64,000 bases of DNA from JBEBVQ01 sp964527735 (GCA_964527735.1 CAZGPG010000016.1:20187-84186), one strand, 5' to 3'; counted from the stretch's first letter, positions 1 through 8,576 are shown. Translations and numbers: made by a program. Notes: generated by a model not told the origin, from the sequence alone.

Positions 1-237
1 CCCCTGTGGCGTGGCGGCCCATAAATATCCATATTTATCTACTGTAATATAATAAATATGGTTGGACGGCAGTCCGTTATGGATATTCAACTCATACTGG
101 ACCGGACGGGCAGTCAGCACATAAGGCAGCAATGCCGGTAACAGACACAACAGCAGCCCGTACAGATTCCAGAAGATCTGCTTCTTATATAAAAGACAGC
201 GCTTTCCCCATCCCAATCTGAAAATTTTTCCGGTCAT
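1..237 (-). CDS. Two-component regulator propeller protein, N-terminal fragment
   Basis: A reading frame that starts at ATG 235-237 and stays open to the left edge, so 79 codons are visible. Residues 1-20 are basic and 21-43 are strongly hydrophobic and Leu-rich, which fits a signal peptide or signal anchor. Residues 54-77 carry the blade motif NGLPSNHIYYITVDKYG followed by LWAAT, the signature of Reg_prop repeats. In this family, repeated blades form a periplasmic sensor propeller, usually fused to a membrane segment and a histidine kinase or a DNA-binding output. That output lies outside the window, so kinase activity is only inferred. The gene is divergent from purL. Family assignment is firm, but the exact class is not. 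Confidence 0.8.
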   Translation of the reverse strand, partial: MTGKIFRLGWGKRCLLYKKQIFWNLYGLLLCLLPALLPYVLTARPVQYELNIHNGLPSNHIYYITVDKYGYLWAATPQG

Positions 238-371
238 TGTGAATATATACGAGCAAGATAAAAAAATGATTATTGGGTAGTATCTGTCTTGCAATATTTA
301 ATCCGGTTTTATAGGGGAAACAGCAGAGACACGGTGCACAGCGTCTCTTCTGATAAATTACCAAAATACCG

Positions 372-379
372 TAGGTTTG
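372..379 (+). promoter_or_regulatory. -7 box of the purL promoter
   Basis: TAGGTTTG matches the Bacteroidota housekeeping -7 consensus TAnnTTTG exactly. It lies 39 nt before the preferred purL ATG at 419, which gives an estimated leader of about 33 nt. No clear TTTG -33 element is visible. Its position argues against the upstream in-frame ATG at 377, which would fall inside the box. Confidence 0.6.
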
Positions 380-418
380 CACTTATTTTCCATTACTATA
401 ATCATACTTCGGCAACAC

Positions 419-2623
419 ATGCAGGCAACACTCGAACAGGCCATAAAGCTGGGTCTTCGTGAAGAAGAATTTGAAAAAATAAAAGAGGTACTGGGACGTA
501 CCCCTAATTTCAATGAAACCGCGATGTACTCCGTTATGTGGAGTGAGCATTGCAGCTATAAAAATTCGATCAAATGGCTGAAAACCCTGCCCCGCGAAGG
601 AGCCAGGCTACTGGTGAAAGCCGGTGAGGAAAATGCCGGGCTCGTGGATATCGGCGACGGCTGGGGTTGTGTGTTCAAGATCGAATCCCACAACCACCCT
701 TCTGCTATTGAGCCTTTCCAGGGCGCGGCAACAGGTGTGGGCGGCATTCACCGCGACATCTTTACGATGGGCGCACGCCCGGTGGCAGCGCTGAACTCGC
801 TGCGGTTCGGTCGTCTCGACAATCCGAAAACCCGGTGGCTGATCAAAGGCGTCGTCAATGGCATCGGTCATTACGGCAACTGCTTCGGCGTACCTACTGT
901 TGCCGGAGAGATCTACTTCGAGCACTGTTATCAGACCAATCCTCTTGTCAACGCTATGAGCGTAGGCGTAGTACAGGTAGGTACCGGAAAAACCATCTCT
1001 GCCACCTCTTACGGAGCAGGCAATCCCGTATTCATCGTTGGCGCCGCTACCGGTAAAGACGGCATCGGCGGCGCTTCATTTGCCTCTGCCGATATCAGCG
1101 AAGACAGCGCCGAGCAACTCCCCTCCGTACAGGTGGGCGACCCGTTTGAAGAAAAGAAATTGCTGGAAGCATGCCTGGAGACCATTACTACCGGGGCCGT
1201 AATCGGCATGCAGGATATGGGCGCAGCCGGCATTACCTGCTCCACCAGTGAAATGAGCGCCAAAGGGGAGCATGGCATGATCATCCACCTCGATAAGGTG
1301 CCTACCCGCCAGGAAAATATGAAACCCTGGGAAATGCTCCTCAGCGAAAGCCAGGAACGTATGCTGATCGTGCTGGAAAAAGGACGCGAGCAGGCAGTAA
1401 TTGATATTTTCGAAAAATGGGATATCCATTGTGAGCAGATCGGGGAAGTAACCAGCGACAAAAACCTGAAATTCTACATGGATGGCGAGCTGGTAGCCGA
1501 CGTGCCGGCAGAAAGCATGGTTCTGGGCGGCGGAGCGCCGGTCTACGAACGGGAGTATAGCGAGCCTGCTTATCTTGCAAAGATCAACAGTTTTGATCCG
1601 GGCAGTATTCCCGTACCTGCCGATCTTAAGAACATCGCTTTTCAGCTTGTACAATTGCCCAATATTGCCTCCAAGCGCTGGGTATATGAACAATATGACT
1701 CCATGGTGGGTACAGGCAACACCCATACCAACGCCCCTTCTGATGCGGCTGTGATCCGCGTCCACGGTACGCAGAAAGCGCTCGCCGTAACGACGGACTG
1801 TAACAGCCGCTATGTATTTGCCGACCCTTACAAAGGCGCTATGATCGCCGTGAGCGAAGCGGCACGCAATATCGTCTGCAGCGGCGGCATACCTGTAGGC
1901 GTCACCAACTGCCTCAATTTCGGCAATCCTTACAACCCCGAAGTATACTACCAGTTTGTACACGCCATCAAGGGCATGAGCGCAGCCTGCCTGAAGTTCG
2001 ACACTCCGGTTACCGGCGGCAACGTCAGCTTCTACAACCAGTCGGAAGACGGCCCGGTGTATCCTACCCCCACAATCGGTATGGTGGGCGTGCTCGATTC
2101 CCAGGACCAGAAGATGACGCTCGACTTTAAAAAAGGCGGAGACTATATCTACGTTATCGGTACAAACCGGGACGATATTAACTGCTCCGAATATCTGCAC
2201 CACATATGCGGCGTCACACATAGTCCTGCTCCGTATTTTGATCTGGACGAAGAATATGCAGTACAACAGGCTGTACTGCAACTCATCAACAAGGGATGCA
2301 TATCTTCGGCCCACGATATTTCCGAAGGCGGCTTGTTCACCTGCCTGCTGGAAAGCGCGATGGTCCGCAGTTTCGGGTTCGAGATAGAAACAGCCGAAGG
2401 CATCCGGAAAGATGCATTCCTGTTTGGCGAAGCCCAAAGCCGGGTAGTGGTCACCGTAGATCCGCACTTGCACTCACTGCTTGAAAGTGAATTGCACAAT
2501 ATTCCTTTTACACGGATCGGGACGGTAACTGCTGACAAGAAGATAGTTGTGGACGAATTATCCTGGGGCTTCATTGACGACTGGAAAGAGCTGTACGATA
2601 CGGCGCTGGAGAAGCTGCTGTAA
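419..2623 (+). CDS. purL: Phosphoribosylformylglycinamidine synthase, PurL subunit
   Basis: FGAM synthase catalyses the ATP-dependent amidation of FGAR, the fourth step of purine synthesis, in the cytosol. The 734-residue length matches the short PurL type that works with separate PurS and PurQ subunits rather than the 1300-residue fused enzyme. Visible motifs are WSEHCSYKNS at residues 41-50, containing the catalytic-region His44, the nucleotide-binding segment ESHNHPSAIEPFQG at 89-102, and a second glycine-rich half with PVTGGNVSFYNQ typical of the duplicated AIRS-like fold. An ATG at 377 is in frame, but it overlaps the promoter box and adds 14 residues not expected of the family, so 419 is preferred. 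No purS or purQ is next to it. Identification is very secure. Confidence 0.96.
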   Translation: MQATLEQAIKLGLREEEFEKIKEVLGRTPNFNETAMYSVMWSEHCSYKNSIKWLKTLPREGARLLVKAGEENAGLVDIGDGWGCVFKIESHNHPSAIEPFQGAATGVGGIHRDIFTMGARPVAALNSLRFGRLDNPKTRWLIKGVVNGIGHYGNCFGVPTVAGEIYFEHCYQTNPLVNAMSVGVVQVGTGKTISATSYGAGNPVFIVGAATGKDGIGGASFASADISEDSAEQLPSVQVGDPFEEKKLLEACLETITTGAVIGMQDMGAAGITCSTSEMSAKGEHGMIIHLDKVPTRQENMKPWEMLLSESQERMLIVLEKGREQAVIDIFEKWDIHCEQIGEVTSDKNLKFYMDGELVADVPAESMVLGGGAPVYEREYSEPAYLAKINSFDPGSIPVPADLKNIAFQLVQLPNIASKRWVYEQYDSMVGTGNTHTNAPSDAAVIRVHGTQKALAVTTDCNSRYVFADPYKGAMIAVSEAARNIVCSGGIPVGVTNCLNFGNPYNPEVYYQFVHAIKGMSAACLKFDTPVTGGNVSFYNQSEDGPVYPTPTIGMVGVLDSQDQKMTLDFKKGGDYIYVIGTNRDDINCSEYLHHICGVTHSPAPYFDLDEEYAVQQAVLQLINKGCISSAHDISEGGLFTCLLESAMVRSFGFEIETAEGIRKDAFLFGEAQSRVVVTVDPHLHSLLESELHNIPFTRIGTVTADKKIVVDELSWGFIDDWKELYDTALEKLL

Positions 2624-2743
2624 TTAAGAGCGGAACAGGTTATCAACCGGTTTTATCATCCCTGCCTTGAGCCTGTGGTGTAATCGCGGCTTGCTACATG
2701 ATACTTATTACCTGCTACCTGATACGCTAACCATGTAATTCCC

Positions 2744-2764
2744 TACCTTTGCACCTTATTTTTG
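2744..2764 (+). promoter_or_regulatory. Two tandem -7 boxes upstream of yidC
   Basis: TACCTTTG at 2744-2751 and TATTTTTG at 2757-2764 both match TAnnTTTG. The first would give a leader of roughly 13 nt. The second ends only 6 nt before the ATG at 2771 and would give an almost leaderless transcript. Which box is used cannot be decided from sequence. Confidence 0.55.
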
Positions 2765-2770
2765 CATTAC

Positions 2771-4603
2771 ATGGATCGTAACTCAGTCATTGGATTCTCT
2801 CTGCTGGTAGCCCTGCTAATGGGGTATATCATATATAACAACTACTCCCAGAGTCAATTTCTGGAACAGAAACGCCAGCAGGAAATAGCCGACTCCATCG
2901 CCTATGCACGCACCGGCCGCCCGGCTACCGTAGCCGACAGTGTAAAAGCTGTAACAGCCGCATCAGACATTACAGAAGTAAAGGATGACTCCGTCCGGAA
3001 TAATCTCCCGGCAGCTTTTCACGGCACTGCTGAGACGATTGTGCTTGAGAATAAAAAACTGAAACTGCTGTTTTCTTCAAAAGGGGGATATCCAACCGGG
3101 GCAGAAATAAAAGAATATAAAACCTCAGACCAGAAACCATTATATCTGTTCAACGGGCCGGACAATATATTGAGCCTCGGTCTCCCGGTAAATAATGGCG
3201 CGGTTACTACATCTGATCTCTACTTTACACCCAGGCGCATCACCACGTCCGAAGGCAGCCAGTCCCTTGAATTTCTTGCCGATCTGGGCAGCGGGCAGGA
3301 AGTACGCATACTCTATACCCTGCCTGAAGATGAGTATATGATGCGTTGCGACATCCACCTGGCAGGTATGCCGGGACGAAACTTCCCCCTCACCTGGCAG
3401 GTGCAGGCATTGCATACAGAGCAGGATATAAACACCGAGCGCACCAACAGCCAGATCTATTACCGGTTCATCAATAAAGATCATGATTATTTCACGATCA
3501 GTGAAGAAGACAAAGAGACCCTGAATGAGCGTACTCATTGGCTGGGCTTCCGCCTGCATTATTTCACCACGGCGCTGATCCATGACGACGGATTTACCAA
3601 AGCGGATATTGCCACCTCAACCAATACCGGCAGTGATGAGATCGTAGCTAAAAACCGTACTGTATTTGATCTGCCGGTAAAAGAAGGTAGCAACCAGGAT
3701 TTTACCTTCGACTGGTATATCGGCCCCAACCATTATAATACACTCAAATCTTACCAGATAGGACTGGACGACATGGTTCCGCTGGGTTATGGCATATTTG
3801 CCTTTGTAAAATATATCAATAAATGGCTGATTATACCCGTATTCGACCTGCTCAGCGGTTTTATCAGTAACTACGGTGTGATCATCATGCTGCTGACTGT
3901 TTTCATACGGCTGCTGCTTTCTTTCTTCACCTACAAAAGCTATTTGTCATCCGCCAAAATGCGGGTACTGAAACCTGAGATCGACGAACTGCGCGCCAAA
4001 CATGGCGATGATCAGCAACGTTTCGGTATGGAGCAGATGAAGCTGTACCGCTCTGCCGGTGTCAACCCGCTGGGGGGATGCCTCCCGATGCTGCTCCAGT
4101 TACCGATCCTGTTCGCCATGTTCTATTTCTTTCCGTCCAGTATAGAGCTCCGGCAGGAATCCTTCCTTTGGGCGCATGACCTGTCTACTTACGACAGTAT
4201 TGCACGCATCCCCAACATTCCGTTTTTCGGGAATCACATCAGCCTGTTCACCCTCCTGATGACGGCATCCAGCATGTTCCTGGCGTTGTATAACCGGAAT
4301 ATGACACCGCAGGATCCGAACAACCCGGTAATGAAATATCTCCCGTTCATCTTTCCGATTATCCTGATGGGCGTATTCAACAAAATGGCGGCGGCGCTTA
4401 CATTCTATTATTTTTTCAGCAACATGCTAAGCATTCTTCAGCAATTCATCATCCAGAAATTCATCATCGACGAAAAGAAAATCCACGCGCAGATCCAGGA
4501 GAATAAAAACAAGCCTGCCACACCTTCCAAATGGCAGCAGCGCATGGAGGAAATGCAGAAAGCACAGATGGAACGCGGGAAGCAGAAAACGATAAAGAAG
4601 TAA
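2771..4603 (+). CDS. yidC: Membrane protein insertase YidC
   Basis: YidC inserts and folds inner-membrane proteins, alone or with SecYEG. The 610-residue protein has the Gram-negative layout: an N-terminal membrane segment at about residues 5-22, a long periplasmic domain to about residue 350, then the conserved 60-kDa inner-membrane domain with several hydrophobic segments and the motif GGCLPMLLQLPILFAMF. The C-terminus is a Lys/Gln-rich tail of about 45 residues, which fits ribosome contact. An in-frame TTG at 2762 is discounted in favour of ATG 2771. It is a single gene followed by a perfect palindrome that separates it from the convergent transketolase gene. Confidence 0.96.
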   Translation: MDRNSVIGFSLLVALLMGYIIYNNYSQSQFLEQKRQQEIADSIAYARTGRPATVADSVKAVTAASDITEVKDDSVRNNLPAAFHGTAETIVLENKKLKLLFSSKGGYPTGAEIKEYKTSDQKPLYLFNGPDNILSLGLPVNNGAVTTSDLYFTPRRITTSEGSQSLEFLADLGSGQEVRILYTLPEDEYMMRCDIHLAGMPGRNFPLTWQVQALHTEQDINTERTNSQIYYRFINKDHDYFTISEEDKETLNERTHWLGFRLHYFTTALIHDDGFTKADIATSTNTGSDEIVAKNRTVFDLPVKEGSNQDFTFDWYIGPNHYNTLKSYQIGLDDMVPLGYGIFAFVKYINKWLIIPVFDLLSGFISNYGVIIMLLTVFIRLLLSFFTYKSYLSSAKMRVLKPEIDELRAKHGDDQQRFGMEQMKLYRSAGVNPLGGCLPMLLQLPILFAMFYFFPSSIELRQESFLWAHDLSTYDSIARIPNIPFFGNHISLFTLLMTASSMFLALYNRNMTPQDPNNPVMKYLPFIFPIILMGVFNKMAAALTFYYFFSNMLSILQQFIIQKFIIDEKKIHAQIQENKNKPATPSKWQQRMEEMQKAQMERGKQKTIKK

Positions 4604-4607
4604 AAAA

Positions 4608-4645
4608 TAATGAGCCAATTAGCTGATCAGCTAATTGGCTCATTA
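4608..4645. terminator. 38-nt perfect palindrome between convergent genes
   Basis: The sequence reads identically on both strands from 4608 to 4645 (core TTAGCTGATCAGCTAA). It sits 4 nt after the yidC stop and 18 nt before the transketolase stop on the other strand. It can form a long hairpin flanked by A/T runs and probably acts as a bidirectional terminator. It shares the words TTAGC, CCAATT and CTCATTA with intergenic tracts near 31250 and 34370, so it belongs to a repeat family. Confidence 0.7.
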
Positions 4646-4663
4646 AAAGAATCATTTAGCAGC

Positions 4664-5623
4664 TTACTTCCTTCCCAGCACTTTTTCTACAGCGCTGATA
4701 ATATTGCCCTTACCCAGGCCATACTTTTCCAGTAATTCCACCGGCTTTCCGCTTTCGCCGAATGTATCGTTTACCGCTACAAACTCCTGCGGAGCAGGAA
4801 TATGACGCGACAGCACACCTGCAATACTTTCACCCAGACCACCGTTCACCTGGTGTTCTTCGGCAGTTACCACGCAACCTGTTTTTTGAAGAGAGCGGAT
4901 CACGGCCGCTTCATCCAGCGGTTTGATGGTATGCATATTGATCAGCTCTACGGAGATGCCTTTTTCAGCGAGCGCCTTTCCGGCTTCCACAGCGGTCCAC
5001 ACCAGGTGCCCGCAGGCAATGATCGTTACGTCTGTCCCTTCGGCAAGCACTTCTGCTTTCCCGATTTCGAAAGATTGATCTTCCGGAGTAAAATTGGCCC
5101 ATTTCGGACGCCCAAAACGCAGGTACACCGGGCCTTCATGTGCTGCGATAGCGATAGCCGCAGCTTTGGTCTGGTTATAATCGCAGGGAACAATTACCGT
5201 CATGCCCGGCAGCATTTTCATCATCCCGATGTCCTCCAGCACCTGGTGCGTAGCGCCGTCTTCTCCCAGCGTAAGACCGGCATGCGAAGCGCATATTTTC
5301 ACATTTTTCCCACTGTACGCTACCGACTGGCGTATCTGGTCATAAACACGGGAAGTAGAAAAATTTGCAAATGTAGTGGTGTACGGGATCTTCCCGCCGA
5401 TAGCCAGACCGGCAGCTACGCCGATCATATTAGCCTCTGCGATCCCGCACTGGATAAAGCGATCCGGAAATTCTTTTATAAATCCGTTCAGCTTCAGCGA
5501 TCCGGCAAGGTCAGCAGTAAGCGCTACCACAGCGGGGTTGCGGCGGGCAGCCTCAAGAATGCCGTCTCCGAACCCGGCGCGTGTTTCCTTTTCGTTCAGG
5601 AGTTGAATATCTGTTATGGACAT
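4664..5623 (-). CDS. Transketolase family protein, C-terminal half (split transketolase)
   Basis: The 319-residue protein covers only the pyrimidine-binding and C-terminal domains of transketolase, which moves two-carbon units between sugar phosphates with thiamine diphosphate. The motif GIAEANMIG places the cofactor-activating Glu at residue 63; HAGLTLGEDGATHQ follows, and the C-terminal domain ends near VEKVLG. Split transketolases are made as two adjacent chains in many bacteria. Here the partner carrying the diphosphate-binding domain is absent: the upstream gene on this strand is an SUI1-like factor. A DXS or pyruvate dehydrogenase E1-beta assignment fits less well. The start at 5623 is supported by a -7 box 17 nt upstream. 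Confidence 0.88.
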   Translation of the reverse strand: MSITDIQLLNEKETRAGFGDGILEAARRNPAVVALTADLAGSLKLNGFIKEFPDRFIQCGIAEANMIGVAAGLAIGGKIPYTTTFANFSTSRVYDQIRQSVAYSGKNVKICASHAGLTLGEDGATHQVLEDIGMMKMLPGMTVIVPCDYNQTKAAAIAIAAHEGPVYLRFGRPKWANFTPEDQSFEIGKAEVLAEGTDVTIIACGHLVWTAVEAGKALAEKGISVELINMHTIKPLDEAAVIRSLQKTGCVVTAEEHQVNGGLGESIAGVLSRHIPAPQEFVAVNDTFGESGKPVELLEKYGLGKGNIISAVEKVLGRK

Positions 5624-5640
5624 GAGCTTTGAATCGGTGG

Positions 5641-5648
5641 CAAAATTA
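5641..5648 (-). promoter_or_regulatory. -7 box upstream of the transketolase half-gene
   Basis: On the minus strand this reads TAATTTTG, a full TAnnTTTG match, 17 nt upstream of the ATG at 5623. It overlaps the end of the neighbouring intergenic gap, so the transketolase half-gene may be transcribed on its own. Confidence 0.5.
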
Positions 5649-5650
5649 GT

Positions 5651-5995
5651 CTATCCTTTCGTTAAAACATAACCCCATTCCTTAAGCCAGTTAACTACCT
5701 TTTGCCGGTAATCTCCCTGGATGATCACCTGGCCGTCCTTCACACTGCCGCCGGTACCGCAGCGGGTCTTCAGCTGCTTTCCGAGTGCTTCCAGATCTTC
5801 TGTGGAGCCTGCAAACCCGGATATCAGCGTCACCACTTTACCCGCCCGCTGCCTGGTATCGAGCTTTACCTGCAACTTCTGCTTTTCTTTGGGTAATGTT
5901 TCCTGCTGATCATGCTCCGGTAGACTGTTACGGTAATAATCCGGGTCTGTGGAATACACCAGACCTGAGATCCCCCTCTGCTGTTTTGCCGACAT
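5651..5995 (-). CDS. yciH: SUI1/eIF1-like translation factor (YciH family)
   Basis: A 114-residue protein with a charged, Gln/Lys-rich N-terminal half and a C-terminal SUI1 domain: GKVVTLISGF near residue 53, EDLEALGKQLKTRCGTGG near 68-85, and a final GD-R-KV-L-GY pattern. The eukaryotic homologue eIF1 monitors start-codon choice on the small ribosomal subunit. Bacterial YciH proteins are thought to act on initiation fidelity, but this is less well settled. The gene lies 27 nt upstream of the transketolase half on the same strand. Identification of the domain is firm; the role here is inferred from the family. Confidence 0.9.
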   Translation of the reverse strand: MSAKQQRGISGLVYSTDPDYYRNSLPEHDQQETLPKEKQKLQVKLDTRQRAGKVVTLISGFAGSTEDLEALGKQLKTRCGTGGSVKDGQVIIQGDYRQKVVNWLKEWGYVLTKG

Positions 5996-6181
5996 AATTT
6001 ATACTTTTTTCAACCTGTAAAAGTGGTAAAGTTCCGCATTATTCAAAATAAATCCCGTCTAAAAATCTGGCGCCCGTTCTCTTTAAAAGATCCGGATACT
6101 GCAATTATTTTTTGATGAAAACCGCAAACCTGTACAAAATTTTATGAAACAGTAGTACTTTTAACGTGGAATAATGACTAC

Positions 6182-6943
6182 ATGAAATACGAAATCAGGC
6201 AATCAGGGAAATTCAAATACGTTGAAGAAGGTTCCGGAGAACCATTAGTCTTGTTACACGGCCTGTTTGGTGCATTAAGTAATTTTAAAGATCTTGTTGA
6301 TCATTTCAGGCATACACATACTGTTGTAATACCCTTGTTGCCTTTGTTTGATCTTTCGTTGCTGGATACTTCAGTGGGCGGCCTGGCGAAGCATGTGCAG
6401 AAGTTTATAGATGCCCGTGGCTATCCTAAGGTACATCTGCTGGGCAATTCCCTGGGTGGGCACGTAGGTCTGGTATACACACTGAAGCACCAGGAGCATG
6501 TAAAAACAATCACCCTTACCGGCAGCTCCGGCCTGTTTGAGAACGGGATGGGAGAGACCTACCCCAAGCGCGGCGACTATGACTACATCCGGAAAAAGAC
6601 CGAGCTTACCTTCTATGACCCGGCAGTAGCTACAAAAGAGCTGGTAGACGAAGTATACGGCATCGTTAATAACCGGCTGAAAGCGCTTAAGGTCATCTCG
6701 CTGGCCAAATCCGCCATCCGCCATAACCTGGGCAACGAACTAAACAGCGTACAGACGCCAACCTGCCTGATATGGGGGCAAAATGACACCATCACACCTC
6801 CTATGGTCGCAGAAGAATTTCACACGCTGATACCAAACTCCGAATTGCACTGGATTGATAAATGTGGCCATGCACCTATGATGGAGGTACCGGGCGAGTT
6901 TAACCGTATTCTGGGCGACTTCCTGACTCGCCACAAAGGATAA
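6182..6943 (+). CDS. Alpha/beta hydrolase
   Basis: A 253-residue soluble protein with the full alpha/beta-hydrolase pattern: oxyanion-hole motif LLHGLFG near residues 24-30, nucleophile elbow GNSLGG with Ser90, an acidic residue in WGQNDTITPP near residue 203, and the catalytic His in DKCGHAPMME near the C-terminus. The overall shape resembles meta-cleavage-product hydrolases and general esterases, but the substrate cannot be read from sequence. No signal peptide is visible. A near-match -7 box, TACTTTTA, lies at 6156-6163. Gene call and fold are secure; substrate is unknown. Confidence 0.88.
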   Translation: MKYEIRQSGKFKYVEEGSGEPLVLLHGLFGALSNFKDLVDHFRHTHTVVIPLLPLFDLSLLDTSVGGLAKHVQKFIDARGYPKVHLLGNSLGGHVGLVYTLKHQEHVKTITLTGSSGLFENGMGETYPKRGDYDYIRKKTELTFYDPAVATKELVDEVYGIVNNRLKALKVISLAKSAIRHNLGNELNSVQTPTCLIWGQNDTITPPMVAEEFHTLIPNSELHWIDKCGHAPMMEVPGEFNRILGDFLTRHKG

Positions 6944-7029
6944 ACATTTTCTTAAAAACTCTTTAATAAATAATATCCGGTTAAATCTGGTGCAGGATTT
7001 GTATGTATATTATTAAAGTGCCCGAATCT

Positions 7030-7692
7030 ATGCTCATCGAAAAATTAATATCACCTGTCATACCCACTTTACTGCCTACGGATAGCGGGAGCCGGGCATT
7101 GCATCTGATGGAGGCAAACAATGTTACACATCTTCCTTTAGTTATAAATAATGAATATACTGCCCTGGTGCAGGAACATTTGCTGATAGACTGGCCTACG
7201 CCAGAATCTCCTTTGAGCATGGTGGATTTTCTGGATTATAAGCCCGCTGTTATTGCGTCAGGGCATCCTTTCGACGCGCTCCGGATAGCACATGCGTATA
7301 ACCTCGACATTGTGCCGGTGATAGATAATATGAATATCTATCTCGGAGCTATTACCCGTAATAACCTGCTCAACTATATCACTGAAAACAGTGGGCTGGA
7401 CCATCCCGGAGGGATCATTATTCTTGAAATTGCGCAACGGAATTATTCTCTGGCGGAAATAGCACGGATCTGCGAAAATGAAGATATAACAATAATCAGT
7501 ACACAGCTTTATACAGATACCGAAAGCGGTATGCTGCACGTCACGCTCAAAACCAACCGTACAGACCTGAGCGGCGTCAGTAGGAGCTTTGAGCGATATG
7601 GCTATATTGTCCGGAAGGTATTTGGCGCTGAACTAAACGAAGATCATATGCTGAGCCGCTATAAGTCGTTGATGAACTATCTGAATATATAG
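7030..7692 (+). CDS. CBS-domain protein
   Basis: A protein of 220 residues with two cystathionine-beta-synthase (CBS) motifs in the first 125 residues (SRALHLMEANNVTHLPLV, then a second unit ending near DNMNIYLGAITRNNLL) and an ACT-like regulatory region after it. CBS pairs bind adenosyl nucleotides and report energy state; stand-alone versions usually regulate a partner protein that is not identified here. An ATG at 7003 is also in frame, but 7030 gives the N-terminus expected for a CBS module beginning MLIEKLIS and leaves room for a leader. Spacing of 86 nt from the hydrolase gene suggests possible co-transcription. Confidence 0.82.
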   Translation: MLIEKLISPVIPTLLPTDSGSRALHLMEANNVTHLPLVINNEYTALVQEHLLIDWPTPESPLSMVDFLDYKPAVIASGHPFDALRIAHAYNLDIVPVIDNMNIYLGAITRNNLLNYITENSGLDHPGGIIILEIAQRNYSLAEIARICENEDITIISTQLYTDTESGMLHVTLKTNRTDLSGVSRSFERYGYIVRKVFGAELNEDHMLSRYKSLMNYLNI

Positions 7693-7989
7693 CTTTCTAC
7701 ATGTAAATAATATCTCCTGTTTCAGGAGTAAATGGATTGAGATTCACGACATAATAACTTTCTTCAGGCGCAAAAGCGGGTAATAATCACCACAACCGTT
7801 TCCCCAGCTTGTCCCCTTATGACCATTTTCTATAGTCATATCACAGTCAACAAATAAAAAATAGCCTAATAAAAAATGTTTGACACAAAACTCACAAATG
7901 TAGTTTTCATTGAAATAGAATGATTTAAACATAATTTTTATCAAACAATTAAATTAACGATACATTTCATAAACTTCGGCATAAAAAAA

Positions 7990-8005
7990 TTGGCCTCTTT
8001 TTTGC
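7990..8005 (+). promoter_or_regulatory. Candidate sigma54 (-24/-12) promoter
   Basis: TTGGC at 7990-7994 and TTGC at 8002-8005 place the invariant GG and GC exactly 10 nt apart, as in the RpoN consensus TTGGCACG-N4-TTGC. Only the three CTC bases differ from the ACG of the consensus. It points towards the HU gene, whose start is about 210 nt beyond the expected transcription start near 8017. The match is to sequence only; no adjacent activator gene is visible. Confidence 0.4.
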
Positions 8006-8116
8006 CTAAGACGTAATAGATTATCGAGGCATGTTGTTTTATATTAATTTATTTATATTTTTATAAGAAGTAAAAAAATTTTGTATAAAAAACATGTGAG
8101 AGAACAAATTCTAAAT

Positions 8117-8124
8117 TATATTTG
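8117..8124 (+). promoter_or_regulatory. -7 box upstream of HU
   Basis: TATATTTG is a full match to TAnnTTTG, 102 nt upstream of the HU start codon. It would give a leader of about 95 nt containing the hairpin at 8139-8164. No -33 TTTG at the usual spacing is seen. Confidence 0.45.
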
Positions 8125-8226
8125 TTGCGTACCCTGTCCGGTTATCCATTTAATTTAGTAACCGCTTTTCGTAATTAGTATTTTATATATTATCTCTATT
8201 AGCCACAAAAAGAAAAGAAAACTCTT

Positions 8227-8541
8227 ATGAGAAAAGCTGATGTAGTAAGCAGTATTGCTGAAAAAACGGGAGTGCCGAAAGTGGATATCCTGGTAGCGCT
8301 GGAAGCGTTTTTTAAAGAAGTAAAAACATCACTCGTAGAAGGAGAGCCGGTATACATACGTGGATTCGGCAGTTTTATCCTGAAAAAACGAGCTGCCAAG
8401 ATCGGCCGCAACATCAAGAAGAATGTTGCCGTTGAAATACCCGAACATTATATCCCTGCTTTCAAACCCGCTAAGGAATTTGTACAGGCTGTTAAGGAAA
8501 GCAACCATAAGCTGGTAGAGTCTGAAGCCAAAGAAGACTAA
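8227..8541 (+). CDS. HU/IHF-family DNA-binding protein
   Basis: A 104-residue nucleoid protein of the HU/IHF family that bends and compacts DNA as a dimer. The start MRKADVVSSIAEKTG matches the family's helical dimerisation region. GFGSF near residues 47-51 is the conserved turn before the DNA-binding arms, and the arm region carries GRNIKKN and a Pro near the tip. The C-terminal tail of about 15 residues, ending in acidic residues (EAKED), extends beyond the 90-residue minimal protein. It is followed 62 nt later by the TPR gene on the same strand, but a separate promoter lies between them. Confidence 0.93.
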   Translation: MRKADVVSSIAEKTGVPKVDILVALEAFFKEVKTSLVEGEPVYIRGFGSFILKKRAAKIGRNIKKNVAVEIPEHYIPAFKPAKEFVQAVKESNHKLVESEAKED

Positions 8542-8576
8542 TCTGCAGCTGTAGCGTACGGCAATCTGTATTTTAC

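Larger units (their letters stand above)
7693..8226. other. AT-rich 534-bp gap before the HU gene
   Basis: No convincing gene is present. A small hairpin (CTCCTG / CAGGAG near 7711-7726) follows the CBS gene. A minus-strand frame of up to 66 codons at 7744-7944 is possible but unsupported. The gap then holds a sigma54-like promoter at 7990-8005, a TATATTTG box at 8117-8124 and a hairpin CGGTTA / TAACCG at 8139-8164 in the presumed HU leader. The region is much richer in A and T than the flanking genes. Confidence 0.6.

Noticed and set aside
1076..2473. 465-codon minus-strand frame opposite purL
   Set aside because: The sense strand is unambiguous PurL with all motifs; the antisense frame resembles no family.
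7744..7944. 66-codon minus-strand frame in the AT-rich gap, with four or five Cys
   Set aside because: It could be a small peptide gene (MFKSFYFNENYICEFC from an inner ATG), but no promoter box, no partner genes and no recognisable family support it.
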